Assembly: GCA_027923505.1 (NCBI GenBank)
Contig: BROI01000001.1
Location: 2,226,001-2,290,000, forward strand
Origin: Mayamaea pseudoterrestris
Taxonomy: Eukaryota > Bacillariophyta > Bacillariophyceae > Sellaphorales > Sellaphoraceae
Direction of reading: 5' to 3'
Length of the DNA: 64,000 bases
Shown: piece by piece, positions 21,974 to 33,014 of the stretch
How the letters are laid out: every line of letters begins with the position of its first letter
Numbering within the stretch: the stretch's first letter is position 1
Position numbers and translations under genes: made by a program
Notes under the pieces: model-generated
The model's database searches: none
The model's input: the letters and a program-made list of their open reading frames with translations, nothing else
Told to the model about the DNA's origin: nothing

Positions 21974-22496
21974 CTAATTCAAGCCAAGGTTGGGAACGTC
22001 TTCGATGTCATCAGACCCATCTGCTGCTGGCTTCTGGTCGCCATCTTGTGTCCGCGCCGATTCAATCTCGGAAAGCTTCTTGTTTCCTTCTTCAAGAGCC
22101 TGCTTGGCCTTTTCTTCCAACTCCTTGAGCTTTTCAGGATCCTTCATGGCATCCTGTGTCTTTTGCATCGCCTGTTGGAATTGAGGAGCTTGCATCATGG
22201 TTCGCATTTGCGCCTGAAAGGCGGGGTCCTTCATTAGTTTCTGCGCCTCGCGAACCATTTCTGGGTCCTATGATACAGTCATGATGAGAATGTGTGAGAG
22301 GCTACAATTACAGAACGATGAGGTAATATGCACAGATTTCAATCAAGACACCTTTCCCGTCGAACTGGTCGAGCCGTTGCCTGTTCTCGATCGAACGACA
22401 GGAATGTCGCCATCGATATTCGCTTTACGTGCGACAAATAATCCATTTACACACCTGCATATCCTTCATGAGTTGAGCCATCATAACGTTATTCAT
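21974..22496 (-). CDS. small helical STI1-like protein
   Basis: Exon 1 (22496-22455) encodes MNNVMMAQLMKDMQ and exon 2 (22267-21974) continues DPEMVREAQKLMKDPAFQAQM; the intron has a GTGTGT donor and an ATAG acceptor. Total 111 aa. The protein is Met/Gln-rich and helical, with DP-turn motifs (MQDPEMV, MKDPAFQ, MKDPEKLKEL) that recall STI1/DP repeats of Hsp70/Hsp90 co-chaperones and ubiquilins. A charged Glu/Lys helix and an acidic tail (DDIEDVPNLGLN) follow. The relation to STI1 domains is an inference from the DP spacing. A 42-bp minisatellite begins 162 bp upstream of the start codon. Confidence 0.72.
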
Positions 22497-23138
22497 GGTT
22501 GCGAATAAATAATGTTCCAAAACGAGGGTAGAACGACTTCATGCAATGTCATCGTCGCAGTCGCAACCGATGGGAGCATACGAGGACCGACAACTTCAAC
22601 ATCATCGACATCGAGTGCGTGTCCACGAAACGGATCCTGACAATGAGCGAGCTTTGCTGACGTAGTTTTCACTGGCACTCGTTTCCTAATATAGCCTTGA
22701 TGACGAAGTTTTCACTGGCACTCGTTTCATACTATTGCCATATGACGCAGTTCTCACTGGCACTCGTTTCGTACTATTGCCAAGTGACGCAGTTTTCACT
22801 GGCACTCGTTTTCTACTATTGCCTCGTGACGCAGTTTTCACTTCCAAATTTGAACTGTGAATGAAAGAGTGGTCGCGTTTCGACAAGCATCGCCCATTTT
22901 TTACCATGGCCGCCAGCGACAGCATCTATCGTACCGACAGAATCAGCTCCCACTCGCAAGTCACAATGATACTTCCAAGCCCAACATCTGAGTTACTGCG
23001 AATTTGGCTTTCTATGTTCGACTAGCAAGCCGCTACATTCTGATCAGCCAACACTTCCGTGGCACACCATCGAGCAGCCTTGCACCGATCGGTGATGAAT
23101 GAACAATGAAACAAACATGGCCGTCATAACCAGCTCAT
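22497..23138. other. intergenic with minisatellite array 1
   Basis: 642 bp between the STI1-like gene start and the polymerase X stop. It holds the tandem array at 22658-22840. The rest (22841-23138) shows nothing recognisable. Confidence 0.6.
22658..22840 (+). repeat. 42-bp minisatellite, array 1 (about four units)
   Basis: The core CACTGGCACTCG recurs at 22670, 22713, 22755 and 22797, with a decayed fifth start at 22839. The period is 42 bp (43 once). Each unit carries a TGACG core followed by AG and a TTTTCACTGG block. It shares most of its unit with array 2 at 27896-28231, in the same orientation. The minus strand can be read as a 14-residue repeat (NSTKRVPVKTAS...), but this is probably a by-product of the 42-bp period. 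Confidence 0.92.
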
Positions 23139-26114
23139 CTAAGCAACCCATGTATACTCGCGCGTATCCGACATAATGTCTCCCATATTAACCGACAGAT
23201 CCATCTGTTCTTTATCGTCTTTGCTCTGTAATGCAGCAAAGCCGTCTCTTTCATGAGGCTCTCTCCAAACGAGGCCGAGTTTGTCAAACACGTCTTTCTC
23301 CGTCGTTGGTCTGAAAATGCTGCCGTCTGGCTCCTTCGCGCGAATTGCGTACCCTGCGTCATCGAGTCGAAGCTTACCGCTTCCGTCCAGCATCCACAAC
23401 CCATGGTCGTCCAGTCTATATCCCATCATCTTCTTTGACCAGAAGCGCATTGCGCGATTGAAATGACCGTTGCCTGAAATTTGATATATTCACAAATGAG
23501 CGCAGCCGCTCCCACATACTCGTATTAAGCGTGTCATTATTTTAAACTCACCGGTAAAGTATAACGAGGCATATACAAACTCCGAGTATGGATACACCTT
23601 AATATCAACCCGTCTGACTTTGCCACTTATTGTCGGTGACTTGAAAATACCCATCCAAGTGTAGGATCGCTTGTCTTTCATTTTCGTCGAGGAAACACTT
23701 GCCAATGGTTTAATGAACTTCTTTTCCGACGCTTCAAGCGTCTCAAACCGGTCGGGGTTCATGCCTCGAATCAAAGTAAGGTGATGCAAAATGAATTCAT
23801 CGTCGTGCAATTTATCCACAAGTTGTCCGAGAAACGTGGGGGGCACCTCATTCAGCCAAGCAGGATCGGTGATGATAAAGTCCACATCCCCATTTGTAGG
23901 TTTCATCCGCCTATAAGACCCCATGGCGTGGACTTGAGCAGATGGATAAAATTGGTCGCTGTTGGCTACAGTTGTTACAATCTTGACAATGTGCGTAGCT
24001 TCGTCACGATCCATTTCCTCGTTAATGTCTTCGTAATACTTCAAGCCCAAATACTCGTTGCGCTGCCACATTAGCTTTCCTAATTCAGTTGCTGTACGCA
24101 AACTTTCGATATCGTGATAGCCCAAACTCAGCAACTCCTTTGCTCTCTTTGGACCAACGCCCCAAATACCCGTAAAGTCTCGAATAGCCGCGCGATCCCT
24201 ATCCGCGATTAAAGACTGTCGCCTTAGGCAGCCTCCTGTGGTAACATACTCTTTCGCAATATCCACGCAACTCCCCTTCAGCCCGTACTGATCCTTCAGT
24301 TCGTCGACATTTTCGAATGTGACATCGAATGTCAGATGGCGCATAACACTAGCGGCTTTGTTAAACGTATACGCTCGCCATAGATCCTGATCGTCCATAG
24401 GAGCGTCTCGGTATAGCTCAGAGAGCTCAGTAAATAGGTCGGCAAGATCTGAATTCTTGCTTTCGGTGATCTGACTATCTAGCGGAATGCCTCTCTGACG
24501 CTTGTGTGGCGACTCTACTCCAGCTTCCGGTTGCTTACTTAAAGACTTCCGACTGTGCAGCGCCAGCCGATAAGTCTCGTCGCCAGTGACCGGACCAAAT
24601 CGCTCAAGGTCATCCGCCTTCATCACCCACTTGAGCCGCGCAAAGACAACGCCGTGCTGTTCCATGTACTGATGCAGGTCCTGGACGCTGTAAAACTTTA
24701 AATCCTCGTTGATCAATTCACCTTCATCCATTCGCAACGAATTACCAACAATCAAGTAATTCGGTGGATTTAATCGATCAAAAGTGTCCATGATTGTGGC
24801 CCCGCGAGCAATAGCCTTGCGCCTCGCTCGTTCACGAATCTGCTTATTGAACATGTCGGCATGCCGGTTGCAGCTAACGAAGTAAAGCTTGGGACCAGCC
24901 GCCTTGGTATCAGCGCTCTCTGTTTCGCGTTTCGAGTCAGATGTAACAACGTTCTCGTCCACACTAACAGTGGCAATACCAACGACCTGTTCCAAGCTTG
25001 CTGGAATCTGCATAGTCGTTAGCACCTTGTCAAAAGGAGACTTACGCACTTTACGACAATCTTCGTGCTCATCTGCGGTTGATTGTCCGTCAAACAGGTT
25101 ATTTTGTTGAGCTGGCTTTGCCGGCATCTCACCTACGAGCATCGCCGTTTTCGCCATCGCCGCAATCGGCGGCGTGAACAGCAGTGGCGAGTCTTCTAAA
25201 GGCAATAGTTGCTGCAGCATAACTTCTTCTTTTTCTTCTGCTCTGTCGTGTTCTAGTGATTCGCTGCTTTGAAACAAGTGTGGAAACCTAGATTCCGACG
25301 CAGGACGAATAGGCCACTTCTCATCGTACGCCTGCGTTCTCAGCGGAGATTCCGTGTCATCAGGGCTCATTGGCAAAGCACAACCCTTTTGCTCACTCTC
25401 GTCTATCGGTTTGTCAGTAATTTGATGCACAATTGTTGTCGCTTTAGTTTCTGGCAAACGCCTGCCGTTCTGGTGTGCAACGACAAGAAATTCTAATGGC
25501 AATTCGTCGTCGCAAATCGGCCGAAAAGTAATCGAGTCGCCCTCTTGAATTAACAGCGGACCGGCCCAGAAATCTTTCGCTGTTCGGCCACTGCTTTTAT
25601 CAAAGCCATAGTCACACAAGTTCTTGCCGTTAAGTTGCATCTTGTCCATGACTGGGTAAGTGCCATCACCTCGGGCATGAATAAAGAGAGGTACAGCTAC
25701 TCCATCGATGCGTTCGTCCTTCGTCTTGTTGCAGCCAGAAACTTTGAGGAACTTTTTTGGTATATGCTTGGTCCAAGGACGTTCGCAGCGTTCACAAAAC
25801 GCCGATGATTTGCTTCGTTGACTATATGATGCATCCTTGCCTTGGTCGCCTTCGTCGGAAGCGAAAACAGACGAGTCACGCCGCTCGAAAGCACAAATTC
25901 TTTTCGTTCCAAAATCACCAAAGCATAAGCAGCTCTGCCAATGAGCGAGTCGTAATTCGTAGCGTCCGAAAATGAAATCTTGATCGTGACGTTCCGACGA
26001 TGTCAATACAATCAAGGCGTTTTGGTTTGGCCGAGGTTTCTTGCGATTGGGTGGCAATAGAACTCCATTTAACGCGGGAGCCAAAGCAAGAAAGGTGCCG
26101 TTGGATGTTGCCAT
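23139..26114 (-). CDS. family X DNA polymerase with BRCT domain (Pol lambda-like) and a long N-terminal extension
   Basis: Two exons (26114-23552, 23473-23139; GTGAGT...TTTCAG) give 965 aa; the junction rebuilds the conserved YFTG/NGHFNRAMR. From about residue 410 there is a BRCT-like domain (KLYFVSCN...VVFARLKWVMKADDL). A helix-hairpin-helix (FTGIWGVGPKRAKEL, near 645) follows, then the pol X catalytic site GSYRRMKPTNGDVDFII (near 730) with both Asp residues and the third Asp in RRVDIKVY (near 834). The C-terminal thumb is HGLWMLDG...EKDVFDKLGLVWREPHERD. BRCT plus pol X core is the Pol lambda/mu/TdT arrangement used in end joining and base-excision repair. The first 400 residues are unusual: a possible zinc site (FCERCERPW) and a beta-rich stretch (WAGPLLIQEGDSITFRP), not recognised. 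Start context AAATGG is good. Confidence 0.9.
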
Positions 26115-26892
26115 TTCAGTCGACGATCAAGCACGGACTTGAATTGGTGCTAACATTATGGCAGATGAGTGCGCCGTGGTCGCACTCGCGATTCTCACGA
26201 AACTCTCGGAGTGTGACGCAAATGCATGCAATACTGAAAACGAAGGAAAGAAACGTCATTACTAATTTACATGAGTCATTTGCTGAAACCGCTGCGTTTT
26301 CAACTGCACGCCTCACATTTTCGATTGCTAACACACACGACCCACTATCAACCAGTAGGCACGTTGTGCGGTAGTACATGTAGTAGCTCTAAAAGCATTA
26401 CAAAGTTACTTGCGTCTAATCCCGTGAGAATTGGCCGAGATGGCCGCTTTCTTTGACTTGTGAGTGAAGAGTGTGCGGCTCTGACTTGTCGCTTGTCGCG
26501 CGATCAGAAATCAGAAGCAACGCCATATTTTCTTTCGACTCTTACTTGCTCTGCGCCAAGTTGTGAATACATCGACAAGTCAATGTCGCCGTCCTGTGAC
26601 ACAAACACAACTACAGAGACGGCTGCAAGGGTGTATGACCATGCGCCGAATGCTTAGATGCGCGAAAGGGAGGCGATTTATCCCATTCAAGGCAATGACC
26701 GCCCCACTGGCCAAATGTTTTACAAAGTGATAAATACAATCGTATGTCGTTTATGAATTGCAGTAGGTAGATGGACTACAATGATGTGTCGCTGATCGCC
26801 TCATGTCTCCAAAGATGTACTCTTATTACTTATGAATCGACTACTACAACGTAGTTCGAATGCGAATAATCGAATACCACTGTAAACACCCA
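26115..26892. other. intergenic, no supported gene
   Basis: 778 bp between the polymerase start and the stop of a small membrane protein gene. An 87-codon minus-strand frame (26379-26116) ends against the polymerase start and has a hydrophobic stretch (LVMTFLSFVFSIACICV) but no family features. Nothing else is recognised. Confidence 0.4.
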
Positions 26893-27171
26893 TCAACGCT
26901 TCTTTGATGCTTGTTGCCTCTTGCCCGCAGAGGTATTTCTCGCCTTGTGCGAGGAGGGCGGTGATTCGTCGCTTGATTTGTCACCATGCTTGTCATCATA
27001 CTTTGTCATCTTTATAATGTCATCCTTTTGAACTAACGTTGAATTTGGTCGTGATTGCTGCTGTTGATGTGATTCTATATAGTCCAAAAGTCTGTGGTTG
27101 CGATTCCAGTATGCTTGATGGCATATGACACCGGCCATGAAGCCAACAGAAACTGCCGCAAAAGGTCGCAT
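26893..27171 (-). CDS. small hypothetical single-pass membrane protein
   Basis: 92 aa from the ATG at 27171 (MRPFAAVSVGFMAGVICHQAYW). One hydrophobic N-terminal helix is followed by a polar Gln/Ser/Lys-rich tail ending GKRQQASKKR. The helix followed by charged residues would suit an N-anchored protein of a mitochondrial or ER membrane, but no family is recognised. It has the size and style of small inner-membrane assembly factors, which is only an impression. Confidence 0.5.
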   Translation of the reverse strand: MRPFAAVSVGFMAGVICHQAYWNRNHRLLDYIESHQQQQSRPNSTLVQKDDIIKMTKYDDKHGDKSSDESPPSSHKARNTSAGKRQQASKKR

Positions 27172-27434
27172 GCTTGGGTGCCAGCCGCAATGTCCAGCTT
27201 ATGATGGCTTTAACTCGTAAGCAAAGTGGTGGCCAGCAGATGCACTGTATACTGGACTGGACTCGTCTGATGCTGCTGGGTGCAAAAGGCCGGTTGTTTT
27301 CGCGGAAATCGAACATGTCGACCGCTCTGCAGCCCGGCCAGATTCGCTTTTTTGGTCGCGTTTTAAAAGGGAACCTGAGACGATGATGTCGGCAAAAGAT
27401 TCGAAACGGATATTTTTTTCTCTTGAGCCTGATA

Positions 27435-27710
27435 ATGCAAACTAATACAATTCTGCTCGTCAAAGGGCCTGGCTCTGCAGAGGCACTTGAACCAAGTGAT
27501 GCAACGAGTCGCTCCACAGACACTCAGCCATGCATCGATTGGCAACAGCCTCTATCAAATCAGCGGGCCGTTTCGCAGCGTCATCTTGTCTTGGTCCCTT
27601 CTGTAACATTCAGAGGTTGCAGCAGAAAGATAATGTTTTATTCGCGGCTAGACGCAGACGCCGAAGGAGCAGTCGACGGTCAATACGTCAATGAGAACAC
27701 TTTGGTCTGA
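27435..27710 (+). CDS. possible small protein, weakly supported
   Basis: 91-codon open frame from ATG at 27435 (MQTNTILLVKGPGSAEALE) to a stop at 27710. Composition is protein-like (LVKGPGSAEALEPSD, HLVLVPSVTFRGCSRK, DADAEGAVDGQYV), but there is no known motif. An upstream ATG in another frame lies 50 bp before, so an unresolved intron is possible. It could equally be part of the 5' region of the ABCF gene. Confidence 0.28.
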   Translation: MQTNTILLVKGPGSAEALEPSDATSRSTDTQPCIDWQQPLSNQRAVSQRHLVLVPSVTFRGCSRKIMFYSRLDADAEGAVDGQYVNENTLV

Positions 27711-27895
27711 TGCCAAAACACAACCAGCTCGAGCCACTACTAAGCTATCATTCCTTCCGATATGCTTTTCATTTGTAATACATTAAACAATAATGGAGCC
27801 AAAGCTGTCGTTCCTTTGAGTTTAGATGGACATATGGCGGCTCGTCCGCATCGCGAGGAAGTCGCGTCATAAAGGCAATAGTAAATAGGACGCAA

Positions 27896-28231
27896 TTGAC
27901 ACTGGCACTCGTTTCGTGCTATTGCCTCGTGACGTAATTGACACTGGCACTCGTTTCGTACTACTGCCTTGTGACGAAATTGACACTGACACTCGTTTCG
28001 TACTATTGCCTCATGACGTAATTGACACTGGCACTCGTTTCGTACTATTGCCTTGAGACGTAATTGACACAGGCACTCGTTTCGTACTATTGCCTCGTGA
28101 CGTAATTGACATTGGCACTCGTTTCGTACTATTGCCTTGTGACGTTATTGACACTGGCACTCGTTTCATACTATTGTCTCGTGACGTAATTGACACTGGC
28201 ACTCGTTTCATTCTATTGCCTTGTGACGTAA
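27896..28231 (+). repeat. 42-bp minisatellite, array 2 (eight units)
   Basis: Exactly eight 42-bp units, each starting TTGACACTGGCACTCGTTTC or a close variant and ending near TGACGTAA, with no length change between units. Six of the eight units keep a TGACGT core (first at 27930-27935). The array ends 150 bp before the ABCF start codon. Related array 1 lies about 5 kb to the left. Variation between units is mostly single transitions such as CG to TG or CA. Confidence 0.96.
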
Positions 28232-28381
28232 TTGGGGCAGGTGAATCGTTTCGGTACGCACCGACGGATCACCACGAAATCCGCTCGCTCATCATCACAC
28301 CTCATTCGTTGTTGCGTCTTCCCTTGTAATCCCGCTGCTTACTATCGGTACTCTACCGTCCACTCTGAGTATATTATCAGC

Positions 28382-31300
28382 ATGGCTCGTAAAAAGAATA
28401 AGGGAAAGCCATCGCAGCAGGATGACTCTGACGACGATGACAACGGTGACGAGCACTTGGCGGCGCTCTTGGGTGGCAAGTTAAAGACAAACTATGGAAG
28501 TGATAGCGAGGATGATGACGAATACGATGGCTCTCCTGCTCAAAGAGGTAGAGCCAAGCAACAATCTGTCAAGAAGAATCAAAAGAAAAAGGCGTCGGCT
28601 GTCATGGCTGCTGCACTGGCTGGATCTGATAGCGACGACAATGATGTGCCTGCCGCCGCCAAAGACGACGATGATGACGTACAGCAAGTCACGATGAAAC
28701 TAGCAGACGATGGATGGGGAGCTCTGATGAGTGGCGATGGCGAGTCCAAAAAGAAGAAGAAGGACAAGAAAGAAAAGAAGGAGAAGAAGGACAAGAAACC
28801 CAAGCAAGCAAAGCAAAGGCGTGATGAGAGTGACGACGAGGAAGACGAAAAGGTTGTCGAGACACCTGCTGCAGTCGCTCCGTCCCAGCCATCTAAACCA
28901 GAAGCAAAGAAAAAGTCAAAGTTTGAAATACAAATGGAAGCAAAGCTGGCAGCGACCAAGGCAGCGGACGATGAAGCAGCGTCAAAGGTTGTAGACGACA
29001 AGGACAAGAAACAAAAGAAAAAGGTTGCCAGTGGCATGAATCAACTTGCCACCATGCCTGACGCGTACGATGAGCAAGTCGACAAGGCTGACGTCGACGA
29101 GCAACAAGATGGTGACGATGCAGTCTTGTACGGCGCACCGGACGACCACGCCTGGACGGACAAGTCGCTGGCCATTAAAGCGGCGGAAGATGGCGGTGAC
29201 AGCGACGACGATGATACGATTCCCCTTGTGGGACCGGATGGGAAAAAATTGAGCAACAAGGAACGCAAAAAGCTCATCAAGGCCAAGCAGGCGGCTCAGC
29301 GTGAAGCACAGTATGAAATGGCGGCGGCCAAGGCTTCACGCGAGGGAGCGCAGTTTGCTTGCAGTCAAACGGCCGTGAACGAGAATGACTCCAATTGGGA
29401 AAATTCATTGGACATCAACGTTCCTTCATTTAGTATTAGTGCAGCGGGAAAAATATTGTTCAAGGATGCAGCTCTTTCAATTGCGCACGGTAGACGTTAC
29501 GGTTTGGTCGGTCCAAATGGTACGTCGTCGTTATCGCGACATGTGTTTTGCAAAAAACGGATTTCATTAGCGTGCCATGGTGGCAGGAACGTCAGCATTT
29601 GATTAGATATGTGTGATGGCTGTGCCGAAAGAACTCGAGCTAATCTTCTTCCTATCGTTGTATTAAGGACGCGGCAAGTCAACATTGCTGAAAATGATCG
29701 CGTCCAAGGATTTGAAATTGCCGCCACGCATTGACTTTTTGTACGTGGAGCAGGAAGTCGTTGCCGACGATACGCCTGCTGTGGAAGCTGTATTGAAGGC
29801 TGACAAGCTACGATGGGATCTTCTCGAGGAAGAAAAGGCTCTCATGGCCGCCATTGACAATGGTGACGAGTCGGAGGAAAAAATTGATCGCCTTCAAACC
29901 GTTGTGGACGAACTAACGAACATGGGATCCGATTCTGCCGAAGCAAAGGCGCGCAGAATTTTGTTTGGTCTAGGTTTCACCATGGACATGCAGACCAAGC
30001 CGACCAAGATGTTTAGTGGAGGCTGGAGAATGAGAATTTCGCTCGCTCGGGCCCTCTTTGTAGAGCCAACCTTGTTGATGCTTGATGAACCAACAAATCA
30101 TCTTGACTGTACGTTACCCTTTCTCTTTGTGGCTATTGCTGCTCTCTGTATGGCTATTGTTGCTTGGCAAACGAGGGAGAGTGGTCGCGTTAACGCAAAA
30201 TTGCTGTGCTCGTTCGTCTCACGCTCCGTTCTGCTTACCAGTGAACGCCGTCATTTGGTTGGATGAGTACTTACAAAAGTGGAAAAAGACACTCCTTATC
30301 GTATCGCACGACCAAGATTTTCTAAATAGCGTTTGCCAAGAGATATTGCACATTGAAGACTTGAAACTCGTCTCGTACAAGGGCAACTACGACACGTTCA
30401 AAAAGATGGAGAAGGTCAAGTACGAACAACACATCAAGGCATGGGAGAAACAAGAAAAGCGACTCCGTGAGCTCAAGAAGCAAGGTCAGTCAAAATCGAA
30501 AGCTCAGGAAACCGTCAAGAAGGATGCCAAGCGCGAAACGGGTGCTCGTAACCAGAAGAAAAAGAATGCCGCGATTGCCTCGGGTCACGAAACAGCCGAG
30601 GCGACAGATTTAATTACTCGTCCACGGGAGTACCAAGTCAAACTCCACTTCCCTGAGGTTGCCGAGATATCGCGACCAGTAATGGATGTGACCAATGTAC
30701 ACTTTCGTTATTCGCCCAAGCATCCAGTTATCTTTGACTGTGTCGACTTTGGCATTGACATGGTGAGTATGACGAACGAAATGTGTGGGATATACAGCTT
30801 CTTTACGTGTGGCGAACACAAACTAACCTTGTTTGTATTGCAGGACTCGCGAATATGCATTGTCGGACCAAATGGAGCCGGTAAGTCTTTGGACGCATCA
30901 TCGTTCTGTCATGTCATCGCGACCATTGCAAAGCGCTCACTACACAATGCTCGACTGCAGGAAAATCTACGCTTCTGAAATTACTTACAGGTGAGGTTGA
31001 ACCTACAAAGGGCGAAGTCCGTCGTAACCCTCGACTTCGGTAAGTCTTTTCGTGTTGTATACTTGAAGCGCCGGCCAATCTTGACTTACCGAGGATTCAA
31101 TGCCCTTGTCCTTTTATTCAGCATGGGCATTTACAACCAGCACTTTGTTGATCGGCTCCCCATGGACAAGAGCCCTGTCGAGCACTTGCGCGATCGTTAC
31201 CCCGACGAGGACTACCAGTCTGTTCGCAATCGACTTGGCAAGTATGGCCTTGAAGGGCATGCACATGAAGTGACAATGAGGGACTTGAGTGGAGGTCAAA

Positions 31301-31674
31301 AGGCGCGAGTTGTCTTTGTCGACCTCAGCCTTCAGTGCCCGCACATTCTGTTACTAGACGAACCGACGAATAATTTGGACATTGAGACAATCGATGCTTT
31401 GTGCGATGCCATTAACGAGTTCAATGGTGGCATTGTCGTGGTGACTCATGACCAGCGGTTGATCGAGGAGTGTAACTGTAATCTTTGGGTTGTGGAGAAG
31501 CTTGGTGTGACGGAATGGAAGGAAGGATTTGACGACTACAAGGAGACAATTTTGCGCGAGCTGGAAGAGCAAGTTGCGCAAGAAGCTGCCACTCGACGCG
31601 AAAAATTGGAAGTGGCGGCCATAGCCAAGGCGGAGAAACTTGCGCAGCTAGCGAAAAAGATCAAAAAGAAGTAA
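28382..31674 (+). CDS. ABCF-type ATPase (ABCF1/GCN20-like)
   Basis: Six exons (28382-29519, 29668-30108, 30242-30762, 30844-30880, 30961-31039, 31122-31674) give 922 aa; total length is a multiple of three and junctions rebuild conserved motifs ([28 protein letters not shown]). The first about 345 residues are a lysine- and Asp/Glu-rich tail like that of ABCF1 (ABC50). NBD1 has Walker A GPNGRGKST, signature [14 protein letters not shown] and Walker [16 protein letters not shown]2 has [18 protein letters not shown] and [11 protein letters not shown]. There are no membrane segments, as expected for ABCF proteins, which act on ribosomes in translation initiation and stress control. A 37-bp exon (30844-30880) and a Lys-rich end (LAKKIKKK) are notable. 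The acidic N-terminus favours ABCF1 over GCN20. Confidence 0.93.
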
Positions 31675-32106
31675 ATGCATTCAAATTAGATAAACAAGTT
31701 GTTGTTCTCACTACTTTGATGACCTACCACCGGTAGCGTAGCAACTATGATACAAAAGTATGTTGCACGAGTAGTCGCTGCAAACGACGATGCTTCGGGC
31801 AACGGGTAGGATATGTCGCAACAGTTTTCATTGGGAATGAAAAGTACGCACTTTCCTCGCGGCCAAGCAAAAAAACGGATGCGCAATTGCATCGAACGAA
31901 TGATACGACGATCATGTGAAAGTTGGAATGCAACATCCCGGCCTGACTGGGACGAATCAGATTCGTTAGTTGCGGATGCGTGCGTACTTGGGCCAATGAT
32001 GGTTGGTCGACGTGTTGACACCGCGACACGATCTTTTCGTCGGATGAAATCGCGGTACCTGTCGATGAGCTCACAACATTTTCTATTTCGATCAAGAATC
32101 TTTACC
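31675..32106. other. intergenic / 5' leader of plastid-protein gene
   Basis: 432 bp between the ABCF stop and the next start codon on the same strand. Open frames on both strands (about 100-140 codons) cross it without recognisable motifs and are taken as chance. It probably holds the ABCF 3' end and the promoter of the following gene. Confidence 0.5.
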
Positions 32107-32760
32107 ATGGTACGTACTTGATCACCTCAACCAATTTGACTTCCTCTGTTGCTGCAGTATACTCACCCGATTGCTTCTCCATCCTTGATAATTGCAGAAC
32201 AAGTCACTCATCCTTCTTTCCCTTGTCGCATCCGCTTCGGCGTTTGTTCCTCACTCGAGCCCTGCCTTTGCTCGTCACACAAGTCTCTTTGGAGGCAAGT
32301 ATGACGACAAGCTCTGGGACAACGATGCCAAGAAGGACGTCTACAACTCATGGGACCCATCTGCCCCAAGATCCGAGATGAACTTCAACCCTTTCGAGGT
32401 ACGTTTTGGAGACATGAGCTACCGTTTGCAGTTGCAGGCATATCGACCAGCAGATCTTGAAGATGCGCTTAGCGGACGACCATTTATCATGATGTTTGGA
32501 GGCCAGACCCGTTTTGGCAACCAGTAGTTGAATGTATTATAACATGCTGTCTAACAAACTATCTCTTTCTATCCATTCAGACCTGGGAGGGAAACTCGCC
32601 GGATGCCAGTGGCTACTACCCAGGTGAGGGACGATACAAGGATCCCATGCGTGGTGATGTCAACTTTGCCATCATGATGGCCGAGCGTGCGGAGTCCGAG
32701 GAGCGTGCCGCCAACCCCAAGGCAGGAAGCGAACCAGGCTGCCCAGGATGCCGCACGTAA
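32107..32760 (+). CDS. small plastid-targeted protein with ATG-only first coding exon
   Basis: Three exons: the start codon alone (32107-32109), then 32198-32398 and 32581-32760, giving 127 aa. The first intron (GTACGT...ATTGCAG) falls directly after the ATG, and the second exon continues NKSLILLSLVASASAFVP. This is a signal peptide with the classic ASAF cleavage motif, followed by a Ser/Arg transit-like stretch, so import into a secondary plastid is likely. The mature part is acidic and soluble (KYDDKLWDNDAKKDVYNSWDP, GDVNFAIMMAERAESEERA) and ends GCPGCRT with a CPGC pair. No Pfam-type domain was recognised; it looks like a conserved diatom plastid protein of unknown role. Confidence 0.8.
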
Positions 32761-33014
32761 GCTCTGACTTGAGCGGGAGCGGCGCAAGCGACAGTACGGC
32801 GAATCTCTGCATACCTCATAGACATGAACTGTAGATTACCATAATCTGATAGCAAAAAGTATTTCCTTGTGCTTTTTTGTATCGGCGCTTGTGAGCTACG
32901 TATAGCGGTGGAAGCAAGGGGCAGTACAATACAGGGCAGTCTCCATCGGCTTTCATACGCGCTTGCGTCTTCACCAACCGACTGAGTCGCAGCGTGCATT
33001 CATTGCCATGGACC

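Larger units (their letters stand above)
27172..28381. other. long divergent intergenic region with minisatellite array 2
   Basis: 1210 bp between two divergent start codons (27171 minus, 28382 plus). It holds a weak plus-strand frame (27435-27710) and the 42-bp tandem array 27896-28231. The 150 bp between the array and the ABCF start codon hold the likely core promoter and 5' leader. Confidence 0.6.

Noticed and set aside
22686-22925. Minus-strand frame with a 14-residue repeat (NSTKRVPVKTAS type) over minisatellite array 1
   Set aside because: The repeat period is 42 bp, a multiple of three, so open frames arise by chance. The matching frame in array 2 has an in-frame stop, and unit changes do not favour synonymous sites.
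26116-26379. 87-codon minus-strand frame upstream of the polymerase
   Set aside because: It has one hydrophobic stretch but no family feature and its stop overlaps the polymerase start region; kept only as a gap note.
28011-28211. Minus-strand 14-residue-repeat frame over minisatellite array 2
   Set aside because: It is closed by a stop within the array and most unit differences change the residue, so it is not a maintained protein repeat.
31813-32121. Plus-strand frame of about 100 codons before the plastid protein
   Set aside because: Very basic, no motif; it ends across the ATG exon and is likely the leader of the following gene.
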